A DNA stretch of 64,000 bases from Ignavibacterium sp. (GCF_025998815.1 NZ_AP026678.1:1302001-1366000); one strand, 5' to 3'; counted from the first letter of the stretch, positions 10,501-19,217 are shown. Numbers and translations are program-made. Notes: generated by a model from the sequence alone, not told the origin.

Positions 10501-11063
10501 ATCTCCTCTTTTACTTTCAAAACATTTTTTCTGTCATCAATCAAGCTCATCAATTCTTTTTGAAGAACTGATTTTCTTGAGAAGTACCGTAACAGTCTCT
10601 TAACAATTTCAGAACGAGAAGGATCATTGAAATATTCATCTATAGTTTCTTCGACTGCTAATTCGAGAAGTTCATTCGCAAGTGATTGATCAATGGGTGT
10701 AAAGTTTGCATCAATACCGGCTTCTACAGGAAACTCACGAAGTATATCAATGCAAAAAGAATGAATTGTAGAGATATAAGCCGATACAAGATTCCGTCTG
10801 ATTTTTTCAAGTACTTTAATTCTCGTATAATCTTTTGCATTTTTAATTTCAGTATCAATTAGTTCTGATATTTTCTGATAGAGTTCACTTGCAGCTTTTT
10901 CAGTAAAAGTAATCGCAGCGATTGAAGAGACTTGTCCATCAAGTTTAATTGCAGCTTCAAGATATTTTCTGCTTAATACAAATGTTTTACCTGAACCTGC
11001 ATTTGCAGTTAATGCAAGATGATCATCAAGAGTTACAGCCCGTTGTTGATGTGGTGTCAGCAT
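7503..11063 (-). CDS. AddA/RecB-like UvrD-family helicase with C-terminal PD-(D/E)XK nuclease and Cys cluster
   Basis: This 1186-residue superfamily 1A helicase-nuclease should act on double-strand DNA ends. Helicase motifs: Walker A ANAGSGKT (20-27), ITFTEKAASEL (51-61), motif II DEFQD (377-381), GDEKQSIYKFRDAE (about 407-420), QLMTVHQAKGLEFP and RLLYVAITRAKEKL. The C-terminal nuclease has the GELIHKIL motif (His near 992), Asp1071 (GILD) and D1084-Y-K1086. Cys923 before the nuclease and Cys1172, 1175 and 1183 at the very C-terminus match the layout of a 4Fe-4S iron staple as in AddB and Cas4. An AddB partner is not adjacent. It begins 1 nt after the histidine kinase gene ends. Confidence 0.88.
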   Translation of the reverse strand: MLTPHQQRAVTLDDHLALTANAGSGKTFVLSRKYLEAAIKLDGQVSSIAAITFTEKAASELYQKISELIDTEIKNAKDYTRIKVLEKIRRNLVSAYISTIHSFCIDILREFPVEAGIDANFTPIDQSLANELLELAVEETIDEYFNDPSRSEIVKRLLRYFSRKSVLQKELMSLIDDRKNVLKVKEEIYSKSDEEIIKNFNEKFEIIFNEIWSYYENDFIHSLKKINNSVLANNPKSEFAPTIKFYIDKFEKNKNPIELLINIREHLLTDKLQVRKQKYLVKDLQDSLTTEIRICEKTFSELEMFTRVSDGELYPDLIKLGREMLMLFDRALQLYQFKKKEESYIDFEDILLSTKELLKNQDVQNYLSTKFKYLMVDEFQDTNELQYEIFLPILDYLKSGKLFIVGDEKQSIYKFRDAELEIFYKTKDDIVRERNISHLMELPDSFRMNEEICLFTNFIFNRLFERDIPLFGELKNVPIVCAKKKERKGEISFLISKCEDDKPTQAELVADKIIQLVSTENYNFGDITILVRKRKSFDDLEAIFIKRGIPYSIIGGRGFYQKQVINDIHNYLAFLLNQENDAALVGILRSPFFTIPDTTIFEISLQPGKSFYDKLKNFPDNGRLEKVKRVLQTHIDLSASLQLTQLLNQILSDTDYLAVIYNRIDGEQEIANIKKLLSISRSFDSKGYRNLYDFVNTLSESISRVEDEPQAAVSTALNAVQLMTVHQAKGLEFPVVFLFKAEDYGQTAKIKSKSIFVNKNLGLLAKVQNPNNPTGEYVALPITQLNDFIEKKKNLAEIKRLLYVAITRAKEKLFISADLKEDKEPNKESFIYLLKEALNCDFENYIVIKDELEFLFEKENKFFNEKKTLELKIPVIHNLDATVEKLEQIVDNQTQKKYLIQKYPEKEKSQIISATRISVYSQCPLKYHLTYNLGFALLNKILPQWKEVSGFNEEFYFDEENYSDNFVENENETVTALKSTSLRSEKIGELIHKILQLELDESETLSFIKSQVKQIDTVEKSAEETINQISDLIKTFRESEVFREISAYKNYKNEFEIYLKQNSYFLHGILDKIIFEKGKILIIDYKTDDVDEKSASHKFEEYSNQLKFYLYISSHLFKDYEKFEARLIFLRKPEFNFTLRYSSENISELKNEISAKIEGIVSNSFTKNLDHCSLCQFSTKGNCVVN

Positions 11064-11064
11064 A

Positions 11065-14000
11065 TTAAACTTTTTTATACGCCGGAATTATTATTTTGAA
11101 TGTCGTTCCTTTTTCTGAAGATGATTCAAGTTCAATTCTGCCATTAATATTTTCAATAAATCTCTTTGCCATACTTAAACCTAAACCCATTCCCTGATTT
11201 TTTGTTGTGAAGTTTTCATTAAAAATCTTATCACGAATTTCTTCCGGTATTCCGGTTCCATTATCTGTAATTCTTATTTCAAAATCATTTTCTTTGCTGT
11301 TTATATTAATGATAATTTTATCCGCATTAGCTTGAATTGAATTGCGAATGAAATTAATAAACATTCTGCTCAACTGATTTTTATCAGCTTCAATCAATGC
11401 TTCCTGATAATCTGTTTCTAAAATAATTTTTGCTTTTTCATTGATAAAAATGTTAATTGTATCGTTGACAACTTTAATCAAATCAACAACTTCAATTTTC
11501 AAGCTTGGCATTTTTGCAAACCTGCTGAACTCGGACGCAATCTGACTCAGGTTATCAATCTGAGTTAAAATCGTGTTAGATACTTTATCAAATAATTTAT
11601 CAAAATCACCGTGCTTTTCTCTGTATGCTGCAATCAACTGTTGAATTGCAAGTTTCATTGGCGTAAGCGGATTTTTTATTTCGTGTGCAACTTGTTTTGC
11701 CATTTCTTTCCAGGCAGATTCCCTTTCAAGTTCCGCAAGTTCCATCTGATTTTTCTTAAGCTCCATAGTCATAAGATTAAAACCATCGAGCAATTCTTTA
11801 ATTTCACCTTTCGCATTATGTTGAATCTGAACATTAAGATCACCTTTACCAACAGCTTCTGTTGCCTTTGTCAATTTTTGAATTGGTGATGAAATCTGGT
11901 TAGCGAAAATTGTACTGAACAAAACTATCAGAAGCACTGCGAAAGAATAAATGCCAAATATTACTACATCAATTTCAGTTGTGGAAAAAGGAATTTTAAT
12001 TTTATTGAAAGCATCATTAACAGCAAGGATGTATTCTTTATTATCAAGTTTGATTTGGCGGTAGTAAGAATCGTAAACATAATCATTAATCTTTTCACTT
12101 GTCATAAACTCTTTCGAACGAAGATAATGCAAATGATAATATGCTCCTGAGTTTAATTTTTTGTCAAGTAATTCAATTTGCGAATAATTATTATTTGAAT
12201 TGAAAACTTGCTCAGTTCCATCGAAAATTGAAAAAGAAATTTTTAATTCATTAGAAGCATTTTCTGAAGCTTGAATGATATTTCTGTTTTTATTTTTTTT
12301 AATCTGACTTTCAATATGACTTTGAACATAATCAGCTCTTTGTTTTAGTTCATTGAAAATACTTTCCCTCGAGCGTTCTTCAACAACCTGACGATTGTAA
12401 ATTGCTAGAACTATCACGGGAATAATAGACACAAACAGAAATGCAAAAAGAATTTTTGTCTTGAATGTATAATTAATTTTTCTGATTCTGATTATAAACA
12501 AAGCCACAAATACAATCAGAATAAAAATAGCGTGAACAAAAAACACTTTGAAGAAATTAAACAGATTCCAACTGAATTCTTTATCTGCAACTGAAATCGC
12601 CGTCAGAATTTCATTGCCATTATCGAAAGTCTTGAGAAGATAAGTTTGATAAGTCTCTCCACTAAAATCCAATTTCAACCAGCCATCGTTGAATGTGCTA
12701 TCAAGTTCAGTATTTAACAGATTTTTAATTTGCTCTCTCGATGGAAAAATATCACCATAAACCTGAGCTAATTCGCCATTCAGGAAAAGAAATATTTTAA
12801 GTTGTTTAATATTAACAACCTGATTCAGTAGAGATAGATTTGATCCAATGAAATCCGGAAATTCAGAAGCAGTTAGTTTTGATATATTAAAATCAATACC
12901 TGAAGAAATAAATCCTCGCGTAACTCCAAGTTCGGAAATTCTTTTTATTCCGATAATATTTTTTTCTATTGGATTTCTTGCTTCATTAAAAAAAATAACC
13001 TCATTCGAAACTGGAACTTTGTTAACGGGAATTTTTTCCTTCGAAGAAAAACCAATATCAAAACTTCCCTTTTTATTTCCGAAACGGTCGTAAAAAGCAA
13101 GAAAAGAATTCATAGATTCTTTTTGCAGAATGCTATTAGACCATTGTATAAATGCAAGTGCATCAAAGTTTAAATTGCTTTGAGCGAAAGATGAAATCAC
13201 CTTTTCATCTGAAGCTGATTGATTTATAAGCTCCATCAAATAGAACTGAATAAGATTTTCATCAATTCTATTCAGTTCATAAGCGGTTGTTTTTAATGAT
13301 TCCTTTTCAAGTTTAGAATTAAAATAGTTTAATAATGTGATTGAAAATATCGAACCAACAAGAAGAAGTAAAACATAATTAAAAACAGAGTTCCGACTTC
13401 TGATAAGAACCTGATAACTGACAAGAATAATTGCAGCAACAAAAGCTATGAGGATTAAAATATTTACGAGTGGATCTTTACTTATAAAAAACATTACTAG
13501 ACTTATGATGACTAAAGTCAGATATGATATGACAAACAAACCTACAATTTTCTTCTTCACATTAAAGCCATTCATTTTCAAAACAAGATTAAATAAACCG
13601 ATAACTAAAGCGGTAACGATGAATCCAATCAGCAAAATATTAAGATGCATTGAAAGTAAAGTTAAATCCGGAATTATATCAGGATCTTTGAAGTATCTAA
13701 GTTTTGAATCAAAAATTACGCTTCTGATTGCCGCTGCAAAACCACGCATCAATAACACAATAAGCGGAAATAACAAAATTGAGAAAGATCTTGTTAACAG
13801 ATTTGGCTTTTTGATTTCACGATTTAGGAGATAGATATTAGTATATCTGAAAAACTGAATCGCAATCAGAACAAGAAAGAAATTTGTTACGAGAAATTCT
13901 ATTGGAGATTTTACAATTCCAAAAGCAAAAGTGGATGAGAAATTTGCCGGCTCAGTTAATGGTCCTTCAATTAATCTTGTTGGAATATCCAGGAGGAAAA

Positions 14001-14895
14001 TAATTACTCTTACAATAACTAAATAAAAAACGAAAAGAATAAATTTAATTTTTAATGAAGTCAGACTGCGATAATCAGTCTTTAATCCCAAACCAACAAA
14101 TACAAGTGCAATAAATACAAGTATCGCCTGAATATTCGCAGAAATATCTTTAATTGAATTGAGTTCAGCAACCAAAGTTGGTTTGTTAATAGTAGCGAGA
14201 CCAATTTTCTTTTCGTTGTTATTAAGAAGTTCGAAAGAATATTTCTTACCATCCTTTGTGGAAGATGTAAAAGGATTAAAATCAACTTTGCATTCTATTT
14301 CATAATTCTTACTACATTTTTCTGAAAAATTGATGTTTCTGAAATAAGGATTTGTTAAAGAATATTTTAATTCAATCGGATAATTTGCTGTTAAATAAAA
14401 TACATCTGAATCAATGTGAATTGTGTCAATTATCGAAATGTAAAATGCAAGCGGTTTCTCAAGAAAATAAGTTTCGCCAAGCGGAGCTGGTAAAGGAAAA
14501 AGTTCGTTCTGATTTATTGCAACTGATTTACTCCAGGCAATCAGCTTTCCATTTGGAGCAAAAATTTCCAAAGAATATTCATCAAATTTTTTATCATTTA
14601 AAATTTCAACAAAGGTCTTATATAATTCTTCACTATTCGAAAGATCAATAACTAATTTTGATTTTAGTACTTTTACGATTGAAAGTAATTTGGTTTGCTC
14701 TTTATTAAAATCTCCCGTAATTGAAGATTGTAAATAGTTAATCTTTCTGGTAAGAATATCAAACCATTCTGCTTTGGTTTTTTCGATAAGATTGTTTGTA
14801 ATAATTCCCGAGACAGGAATCATCAAAAAAATAAAAAAGACGATAGAGAAATATTTTCTATCGCCTTTAAACTTTTTTCTGAGCCAATTAATCAT
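11065..14895 (-). CDS. Large NtrY-like membrane sensor histidine kinase
   Basis: This 1276-residue kinase has an N-terminal membrane helix, a long extracytoplasmic part, a block of about eight membrane helices in the first half, a second extracytoplasmic region, then a membrane helix, HAMP and kinase core. Core motifs: H-box VAHEIKNPLTPMK with phospho-acceptor His1071, N-box NFIRNS (1181-1186), G1 DNGTG (1211-1215) and G2 GMGLGL (1235-1240). The H-box wording is typical of NtrY. No response regulator gene is adjacent, so its partner must be elsewhere. The gene is translationally coupled (TGATG, 1-nt overlap) to the upstream DUF4783 gene. The sensed signal is unknown. Confidence 0.9.
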   Translation of the reverse strand: MINWLRKKFKGDRKYFSIVFFIFLMIPVSGIITNNLIEKTKAEWFDILTRKINYLQSSITGDFNKEQTKLLSIVKVLKSKLVIDLSNSEELYKTFVEILNDKKFDEYSLEIFAPNGKLIAWSKSVAINQNELFPLPAPLGETYFLEKPLAFYISIIDTIHIDSDVFYLTANYPIELKYSLTNPYFRNINFSEKCSKNYEIECKVDFNPFTSSTKDGKKYSFELLNNNEKKIGLATINKPTLVAELNSIKDISANIQAILVFIALVFVGLGLKTDYRSLTSLKIKFILFVFYLVIVRVIIFLLDIPTRLIEGPLTEPANFSSTFAFGIVKSPIEFLVTNFFLVLIAIQFFRYTNIYLLNREIKKPNLLTRSFSILLFPLIVLLMRGFAAAIRSVIFDSKLRYFKDPDIIPDLTLLSMHLNILLIGFIVTALVIGLFNLVLKMNGFNVKKKIVGLFVISYLTLVIISLVMFFISKDPLVNILILIAFVAAIILVSYQVLIRSRNSVFNYVLLLLVGSIFSITLLNYFNSKLEKESLKTTAYELNRIDENLIQFYLMELINQSASDEKVISSFAQSNLNFDALAFIQWSNSILQKESMNSFLAFYDRFGNKKGSFDIGFSSKEKIPVNKVPVSNEVIFFNEARNPIEKNIIGIKRISELGVTRGFISSGIDFNISKLTASEFPDFIGSNLSLLNQVVNIKQLKIFLFLNGELAQVYGDIFPSREQIKNLLNTELDSTFNDGWLKLDFSGETYQTYLLKTFDNGNEILTAISVADKEFSWNLFNFFKVFFVHAIFILIVFVALFIIRIRKINYTFKTKILFAFLFVSIIPVIVLAIYNRQVVEERSRESIFNELKQRADYVQSHIESQIKKNKNRNIIQASENASNELKISFSIFDGTEQVFNSNNNYSQIELLDKKLNSGAYYHLHYLRSKEFMTSEKINDYVYDSYYRQIKLDNKEYILAVNDAFNKIKIPFSTTEIDVVIFGIYSFAVLLIVLFSTIFANQISSPIQKLTKATEAVGKGDLNVQIQHNAKGEIKELLDGFNLMTMELKKNQMELAELERESAWKEMAKQVAHEIKNPLTPMKLAIQQLIAAYREKHGDFDKLFDKVSNTILTQIDNLSQIASEFSRFAKMPSLKIEVVDLIKVVNDTINIFINEKAKIILETDYQEALIEADKNQLSRMFINFIRNSIQANADKIIININSKENDFEIRITDNGTGIPEEIRDKIFNENFTTKNQGMGLGLSMAKRFIENINGRIELESSSEKGTTFKIIIPAYKKV

Positions 14896-15338
14896 CAGTT
14901 AATAGTTAGTTGAGTAATATTCCACTTATCACCAATTTTCTTCAAAGAGATATATACTTTTGCAGTGTTTCTTTTCCCTTTGTTATCGAAAGAAAAAGTC
15001 CCGGTTGCATAAGGACTGATTTTGTCTTTGCTAATCTGATTAAACTTAAAAGCTGTTACTTTGTACAAATTAAAGAAATCTTCCAAAATATAGTATGCCT
15101 GATTTGGAGAATAATAACCATTCACTCCGTTAGAAAGACTAAAATAAGTTTGTGCACCAAGATATTTAGATAATCTTCCAACATTTCCTTCTCTGATTGA
15201 AATTTCAATATCATCAAAAACATAATTGATTATTTGATTAGAATCCTTTGATTGAATATTTGAACGAAAATTTTCCTGTGCGGAAAGAAATCCCGAATAA
15301 AATATTATAATAAGTAATATGGATAATAATTTTTTCAT
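14895..15338 (-). CDS. Secreted DUF4783 family protein
   Basis: This 147-residue protein has a clear signal peptide (MKKLLSILLIIIFYSGFLSAQ, cleavage probably after AQ at 20-21). The mature domain matches the small SnoaL/NTF2-like DUF4783 family seen in Bacteroidota: FDDIEISIREGNVGRLSKYL near its start and KVYISLKKIGDKWNITQLTI at its end. Function is unknown. Its stop overlaps the kinase start, so it could be an extracytoplasmic partner of that kinase; this is inference from coupling only. A strong hairpin lies 11 nt upstream of its ATG. Confidence 0.7.
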   Translation of the reverse strand: MKKLLSILLIIIFYSGFLSAQENFRSNIQSKDSNQIINYVFDDIEISIREGNVGRLSKYLGAQTYFSLSNGVNGYYSPNQAYYILEDFFNLYKVTAFKFNQISKDKISPYATGTFSFDNKGKRNTAKVYISLKKIGDKWNITQLTIN

Positions 15339-15348
15339 AAATATAGAA

Positions 15349-15386
15349 AAGTGAGTCTAATTAAATGTTTTCAATTAGACTCACTT
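15349..15386 (-). terminator. Rho-independent-like hairpin after the FN3 lipoprotein gene
   Basis: A perfect 14-bp inverted repeat (arms 15349-15362 and 15373-15386, core AGTGAGTCTAATT) encloses a 10-nt loop. On the minus strand it follows the stop of the FN3 lipoprotein gene by 17 nt and is followed by a short T-rich run. It separates that gene from the DUF4783-kinase pair. It is AT-rich for a terminator, but the length of the stem makes a chance origin unlikely. Confidence 0.7.
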
Positions 15387-15403
15387 CAAAACTAATAATT
15401 TCG

Positions 15404-16216
15404 TTATTCTCTTTCCAGAGTAGATTTATTTATTTGTTTTCTTATTCCACCTTTTACTGATGGTTTCAACATCGGTTCACCTTCAACTAATTGATAAGCC
15501 CAATCAAACACTATTCTATCCGGAGTTATATTTTTCACTCTGATCTTTGCATAATGATTATTCCAGGTCCAGATTACATAAGTATGTCCGACTTTTGCGA
15601 TAACATCCTTCGAAGGTGACCAACCGGATGTTGGTGCATAAGGGATATCATATATATCATTAGTAACTCCCATATCCTGAATGTCTGTATCATCCCATAC
15701 CACCAGATAATAAGTTCCCTGATAGTTTTCGAAAAATACATCAGAATTTTGGTCATCGTAACGAACAACGGAATAGTTCGAAAATGAATAACCAGCGTTG
15801 TTAGGAAATCTTCTGTAATCGAAAATTGTTTGATTGAATCCTTCAGGTCTGGGAACAGCATAAACGACATCATAACTTAAATCACTCTCGTTTCCGTTAT
15901 AATCATAAGCAGCTACCGCATAATAATATTTTTCACCATTGTTAGCATCAAAGTCAATAAAGTAATTATTTGCTGTTGAACCGATTAAAGTATATCTGCC
16001 ATTATAGGAATAACTGTAGTAAACATTATAACCGGCAACATCACTTTCCCTGTTGTGATTCCAGTAAATATCAACTCTTTCATCACCATTTATAACCTGT
16101 ATTCCGGTTGGTGGAGCCGGTGGAGTGTAATCTTCATAATAGCTGTCATTAACATTACAAGCTGTTAAGAAAGTTACTAAAGAAATGATTGTGACGAATG
16201 TTAATCTTTTTTTCAT
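15404..16216 (-). CDS. Lipoprotein with fibronectin type III domain
   Basis: The start is placed at the ATG at 16216, 8 nt after a GAGGTG ribosome site; the longer frame from TTG at 16228 would run through that site. The product is about 270 residues. The N-terminus MKKRLTFVTII..FLTAC is a lipoprotein signal with the lipidated Cys at 20. An FN3 domain follows (about 32-125: PPAPPTGIQVINGDERVDIYW, NVYYSYSYNGRY, YYYAVAAYDYNGNES). The C-terminal half is unrecognised, rich in aromatic residues and probably a second beta domain. Likely anchored to the outer membrane or periplasm face. It may be a surface-binding protein; no enzyme motif is visible. Confidence 0.75.
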   Translation of the reverse strand: MKKRLTFVTIISLVTFLTACNVNDSYYEDYTPPAPPTGIQVINGDERVDIYWNHNRESDVAGYNVYYSYSYNGRYTLIGSTANNYFIDFDANNGEKYYYAVAAYDYNGNESDLSYDVVYAVPRPEGFNQTIFDYRRFPNNAGYSFSNYSVVRYDDQNSDVFFENYQGTYYLVVWDDTDIQDMGVTNDIYDIPYAPTSGWSPSKDVIAKVGHTYVIWTWNNHYAKIRVKNITPDRIVFDWAYQLVEGEPMLKPSVKGGIRKQINKSTLERE

Positions 16217-16360
16217 TTCACACCTCAATAAATAATTTCATCGTAACAAAGCCAAATGAAATGCCATAGAAAAGTTTATTCATTCCAACCTAATCAAAGG
16301 ATAAACCGGAAATGTGTATGCAACAAAATACAGATACTGAGTAATTAATCGTAATTTTAA

Positions 16361-17653
16361 TCAGATTGATGTGAATCTTCCATCGAAAAACATTTTACGA
16401 TTGTTAATTACTCCAATTGCTTTTCCTGTGAGTAGTCTTTTATGAAATGGAGTATTTCTGGATTTAGATAAGAATTTTGTTTTATCAACAGTCCAGACAA
16501 CATCAGTATCGAGAATAGTAAGATTAGCAATATTGCCTTTTTGAATTAAAGGCATACCAAGATTTAAAATTTTTCTCGGATTGATTGCATATTTTAGAAT
16601 CAATTCTTCAATACTTAAAAGTTTTTTATGAAGTAGTTCGGTAAAAGCTAATCCAACTGAGGTTTCAAGTCCAACAATTCCATTAGGAGCATATTCGAAT
16701 TCCATTTCCTTTTCTTCAATTGAATGTGGCGCATGGTCTGAAGCGATTGCGTCAATCGTTCCGTCCTTCAATCCTTCAATAATAGCTTCAACATCTTTTC
16801 TTGTTCTTAAAGGAGGATTCATTTTGGTATTTGTATCATAAGTTTTTACTGCATCATCTGTCAGCGTAAAATGATGCGGAGTAACTTCCGCAGTAACTTT
16901 TATCCCTTTTTTCTTTGCTTCACGAACCATATTTACTGCATTAGCTGAGCTAATATGTGCGATATGAACTCGTCCACCTGTATATTCAGCTAATAAAATG
17001 TCACGCATAACAATTAAATCTTCAGCAACATTTGGAATTGCAGGCAAACCAAGTAATGTTGAGTTTATACTTTCATTCATAGCTCCACCAGCAAGCGACT
17101 CATCTTCACAATGTTCGATTATCGGTAAATCAAACATTAATGAATATTCCAATGCCCGCTTTAGTAAAGAAGAAGATTTAATCGCAACACCGTCATCTGA
17201 AAAAGCAACAGCACCTGCATCTTTAAGTTCTGCCATTGGTGAAAGAACCTCACCTTTTCTACCTAATGTAGCAGCAGCAACAGGATAAACATCAACAAGA
17301 TGACCAGATGCCTGCTTTTTAATAAACTCAACCACTTCTGCTGAGTCAATTGCAGGTTCTGTGTTTGGCATACATGCAACTGCTGTAAATCCACCATTCG
17401 CAGCAGCATTACAACCTGTTTCAACTGTTTCTTCATCTTCCCTTCCCGGCTCTCGCAGATGAACATGAATATCTATAAATCCCGGAGAAATTATTTTTCC
17501 GGATAAATCAATAGTTTTAATATCTCCAGAATTTATTTGAAGATTTTTTCCTGTTTCTTTTATAATTCCATCTTCTATAAGAATATCAAAATCCTTTTCG
17601 TTCAGATTCTGCAATGGATTTATTACTGAAGCGTTTTTTAATAATAGTTTCAT
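16361..17653 (-). CDS. pyrC: Dihydroorotase (class I)
   Basis: This 430-residue amidohydrolase cyclises carbamoyl aspartate to dihydroorotate in UMP synthesis. Zinc ligands are visible: His63 and His65 in HVHLREPG, Asp153 in FSDDGVAI, His181 in IIEHCEDES, His233 in IAHISS and the catalytic Asp306 in IASDHAPH. Asp153 at the bridging position is the hallmark of class I dihydroorotases that have no carboxylated lysine. It is the last gene of pyrR-pyrB-pyrC, 9 nt after pyrB, and so falls under the upstream PyrR attenuator. Class I enzymes often associate with PyrB, which fits the neighbour. Confidence 0.93.
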   Translation of the reverse strand: MKLLLKNASVINPLQNLNEKDFDILIEDGIIKETGKNLQINSGDIKTIDLSGKIISPGFIDIHVHLREPGREDEETVETGCNAAANGGFTAVACMPNTEPAIDSAEVVEFIKKQASGHLVDVYPVAAATLGRKGEVLSPMAELKDAGAVAFSDDGVAIKSSSLLKRALEYSLMFDLPIIEHCEDESLAGGAMNESINSTLLGLPAIPNVAEDLIVMRDILLAEYTGGRVHIAHISSANAVNMVREAKKKGIKVTAEVTPHHFTLTDDAVKTYDTNTKMNPPLRTRKDVEAIIEGLKDGTIDAIASDHAPHSIEEKEMEFEYAPNGIVGLETSVGLAFTELLHKKLLSIEELILKYAINPRKILNLGMPLIQKGNIANLTILDTDVVWTVDKTKFLSKSRNTPFHKRLLTGKAIGVINNRKMFFDGRFTSI

Positions 17654-17662
17654 ATTATCACT

Positions 17663-18583
17663 TTAGTTTAAAGTTCCTAATAAATACAAAACAGCCATTC
17701 TGACTGCAACACCATTAGTTACTTGTTGAAGAATTATTTGATAAGGACCATCCGCAACATCTGATGAAAGTTCAACTCCACGATTAATTGGTCCGGGATG
17801 AAGTATAAGTATGTCTTTTTTATTTTTTTCAAGTCTTTCAGAAGTAATTCCAAAATACTTAACATACTCCCTTATTGATGGGAAGTATTCTCTCGCTTTT
17901 CTTTCAAGCTGAATTCTGAGAACATTTAGAACATCATTTTCCTGAATAGCTTCATCAATGTTGTAAATAACATCAACTCCAAGATCTTCAATGTATTTGG
18001 GAATCATTGTAGAAGGACCGCAAACTGAAACTTTAGCACCCATTGTTTTTAATCCGAAGATGTTTGAAAGCGCTACTCTGCTATGAGCAATATCTCCAAC
18101 GATACAAACTTTAAGTCCGTCCAGTCTTCCGAGTTTTTCTCTGATGGAATACATATCAAGTAATGCCTGAGTGGGATGTTCGTGAATACCATCACCGGCA
18201 TTGATTATATTAGCATCACAAAGTTTTGTAAGCATCAGAGGCGTTCCGGCAGCAGCATGACGAATAACAACCATATCAACTTTCATCGCTTCAATATTCC
18301 TGACAGTATCTTTTAGTGATTCACCTTTATTCACACTGCTTGTAGATACTGCAAAATTTATTGCATCAGCTGAAAGTCTTTTTTCAGCAAGTTCAAAAGA
18401 TATTCTCGTCCTGGTTGAACTTTCATAAAAAAGATTTACAACTGTTTTTCCTTGTAAAGTTGGAACTCTTTTAATTGGTCTTTCCAGAACTTCGCGAAAT
18501 GTGGTTGCTGTATCTAAAATTAACTGAATGTCCTCTTTAGGAACACCTTGTAACCCCAGTAAATGTCTGCTTGATAATGACAT
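17663..18583 (-). CDS. pyrB: Aspartate carbamoyltransferase catalytic subunit
   Basis: This 306-residue enzyme transfers the carbamoyl group to aspartate. The carbamoyl-phosphate loop ESSTRTRISFE (54-64), the SVNKGES lysine loop (83-89) and HPTQALLD (136-143) are intact. C-terminal HPGPINRGVELSSDVAD matches ATCase rather than ornithine transcarbamylase. No pyrI regulatory subunit gene is adjacent, so allosteric control would have to be different. It lies 11 nt downstream of pyrR and 9 nt upstream of pyrC. Confidence 0.95.
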   Translation of the reverse strand: MSLSSRHLLGLQGVPKEDIQLILDTATTFREVLERPIKRVPTLQGKTVVNLFYESSTRTRISFELAEKRLSADAINFAVSTSSVNKGESLKDTVRNIEAMKVDMVVIRHAAAGTPLMLTKLCDANIINAGDGIHEHPTQALLDMYSIREKLGRLDGLKVCIVGDIAHSRVALSNIFGLKTMGAKVSVCGPSTMIPKYIEDLGVDVIYNIDEAIQENDVLNVLRIQLERKAREYFPSIREYVKYFGITSERLEKNKKDILILHPGPINRGVELSSDVADGPYQIILQQVTNGVAVRMAVLYLLGTLN

Positions 18584-18594
18584 GTTTTATCCAA

Positions 18595-19140
18595 TTATTT
18601 TTTTTCTGCTTCTACTAAATAGATGGCATCTTCACCATCATATTCTTCAACTTTTAATTTTATTTCTTCATTAAGAGATGTTGGAATGTTTTTTCCCACA
18701 AAGTCAGCACGTATTGGTAATTCACGATGACCTCTATCAACAAGGATACAAAGCTGAATGGTAGCTGGTCTTCCAAAATCCATTAAAGCATTTAATGCAC
18801 TTCGGACAGTTCTTCCTGTGTATAAAACATCATCAACAAGAATTACATCTTTCTCGTTAATATCAAAAGTAATATCTGAAACTGAAACCTGTGGTTGTTT
18901 CAATCTCGTTCTGAAGTCGTCACGATAAAGAGTCACATCAAGAACTCCGAACGGAAGTTCAACACCTTCAATTTCTTTAATTTTCTTCTGCAGTCTTTTT
19001 GCAAGAAACTCGCCGCGTGTTCTCATTCCGATTAAGACCAGATTTTTTGAACCTTTATTTTTTTCCAGAATCTCGTGAGCAATTCTGGTAAGGATTCGGT
19101 CAAGTCCCTCTTTGTCAACTAATTTTGCTTTGATGTTCAT
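18595..19140 (-). CDS. pyrR: Bifunctional pyr regulatory protein / uracil phosphoribosyltransferase PyrR
   Basis: This 181-residue PRT-fold protein has the PRPP loop [18 protein letters not shown] (about 99-116) and the family segments [15 protein letters not shown] and [14 protein letters not shown]. In Gram-positives PyrR binds a conserved RNA loop in pyr leaders when UMP is high and promotes termination; many also have uracil phosphoribosyltransferase activity. A matching RNA site and terminator lie directly upstream, so autoregulation of pyrRBC is well supported here. The only visible Shine-Dalgarno (GAGG) is inside the 3' arm of the attenuator hairpin. Confidence 0.94.
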   Translation of the reverse strand: MNIKAKLVDKEGLDRILTRIAHEILEKNKGSKNLVLIGMRTRGEFLAKRLQKKIKEIEGVELPFGVLDVTLYRDDFRTRLKQPQVSVSDITFDINEKDVILVDDVLYTGRTVRSALNALMDFGRPATIQLCILVDRGHRELPIRADFVGKNIPTSLNEEIKLKVEEYDGEDAIYLVEAEKK

Positions 19141-19141
19141 A

Positions 19142-19177
19142 TAAAAAAAATCCTCATCGGAATAAATTCCTCTGAGG
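19142..19177 (-). terminator. pyr leader attenuator terminator
   Basis: On the minus-strand RNA the arms are CCUCA-GA-GGAAU and AUUCC-GA-UGAGG around a 2-nt loop region, followed by AUUUUUUUU and then the pyrR AUG. The two GA dinucleotides face each other as a tandem G.A internal loop, which is stabilising. This is a factor-independent terminator ending 1-2 nt before the pyrR start codon. Its 5' arm (ACCUCA) is complementary to UGAGGU in the PyrR-binding loop at 19226-19231, giving mutually exclusive antiterminator and terminator folds. Confidence 0.85.
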
Positions 19178-19217
19178 TCCTTTATTTTTTAATAAATTTG
19201 ATTTCTTCATTTGGTAT

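Noticed and set aside
13448-13834. 128-codon plus-strand frame opposite the histidine kinase
   Set aside because: Antisense to membrane helices of a well-supported gene, with no start signal.
7503-15338. Defence island around the helicase-nuclease
   Set aside because: Neighbours are a histidine kinase, a DUF4783 protein and a flavin-fold protein; no restriction, toxin or Abi-type genes are present, so a repair role is more likely.
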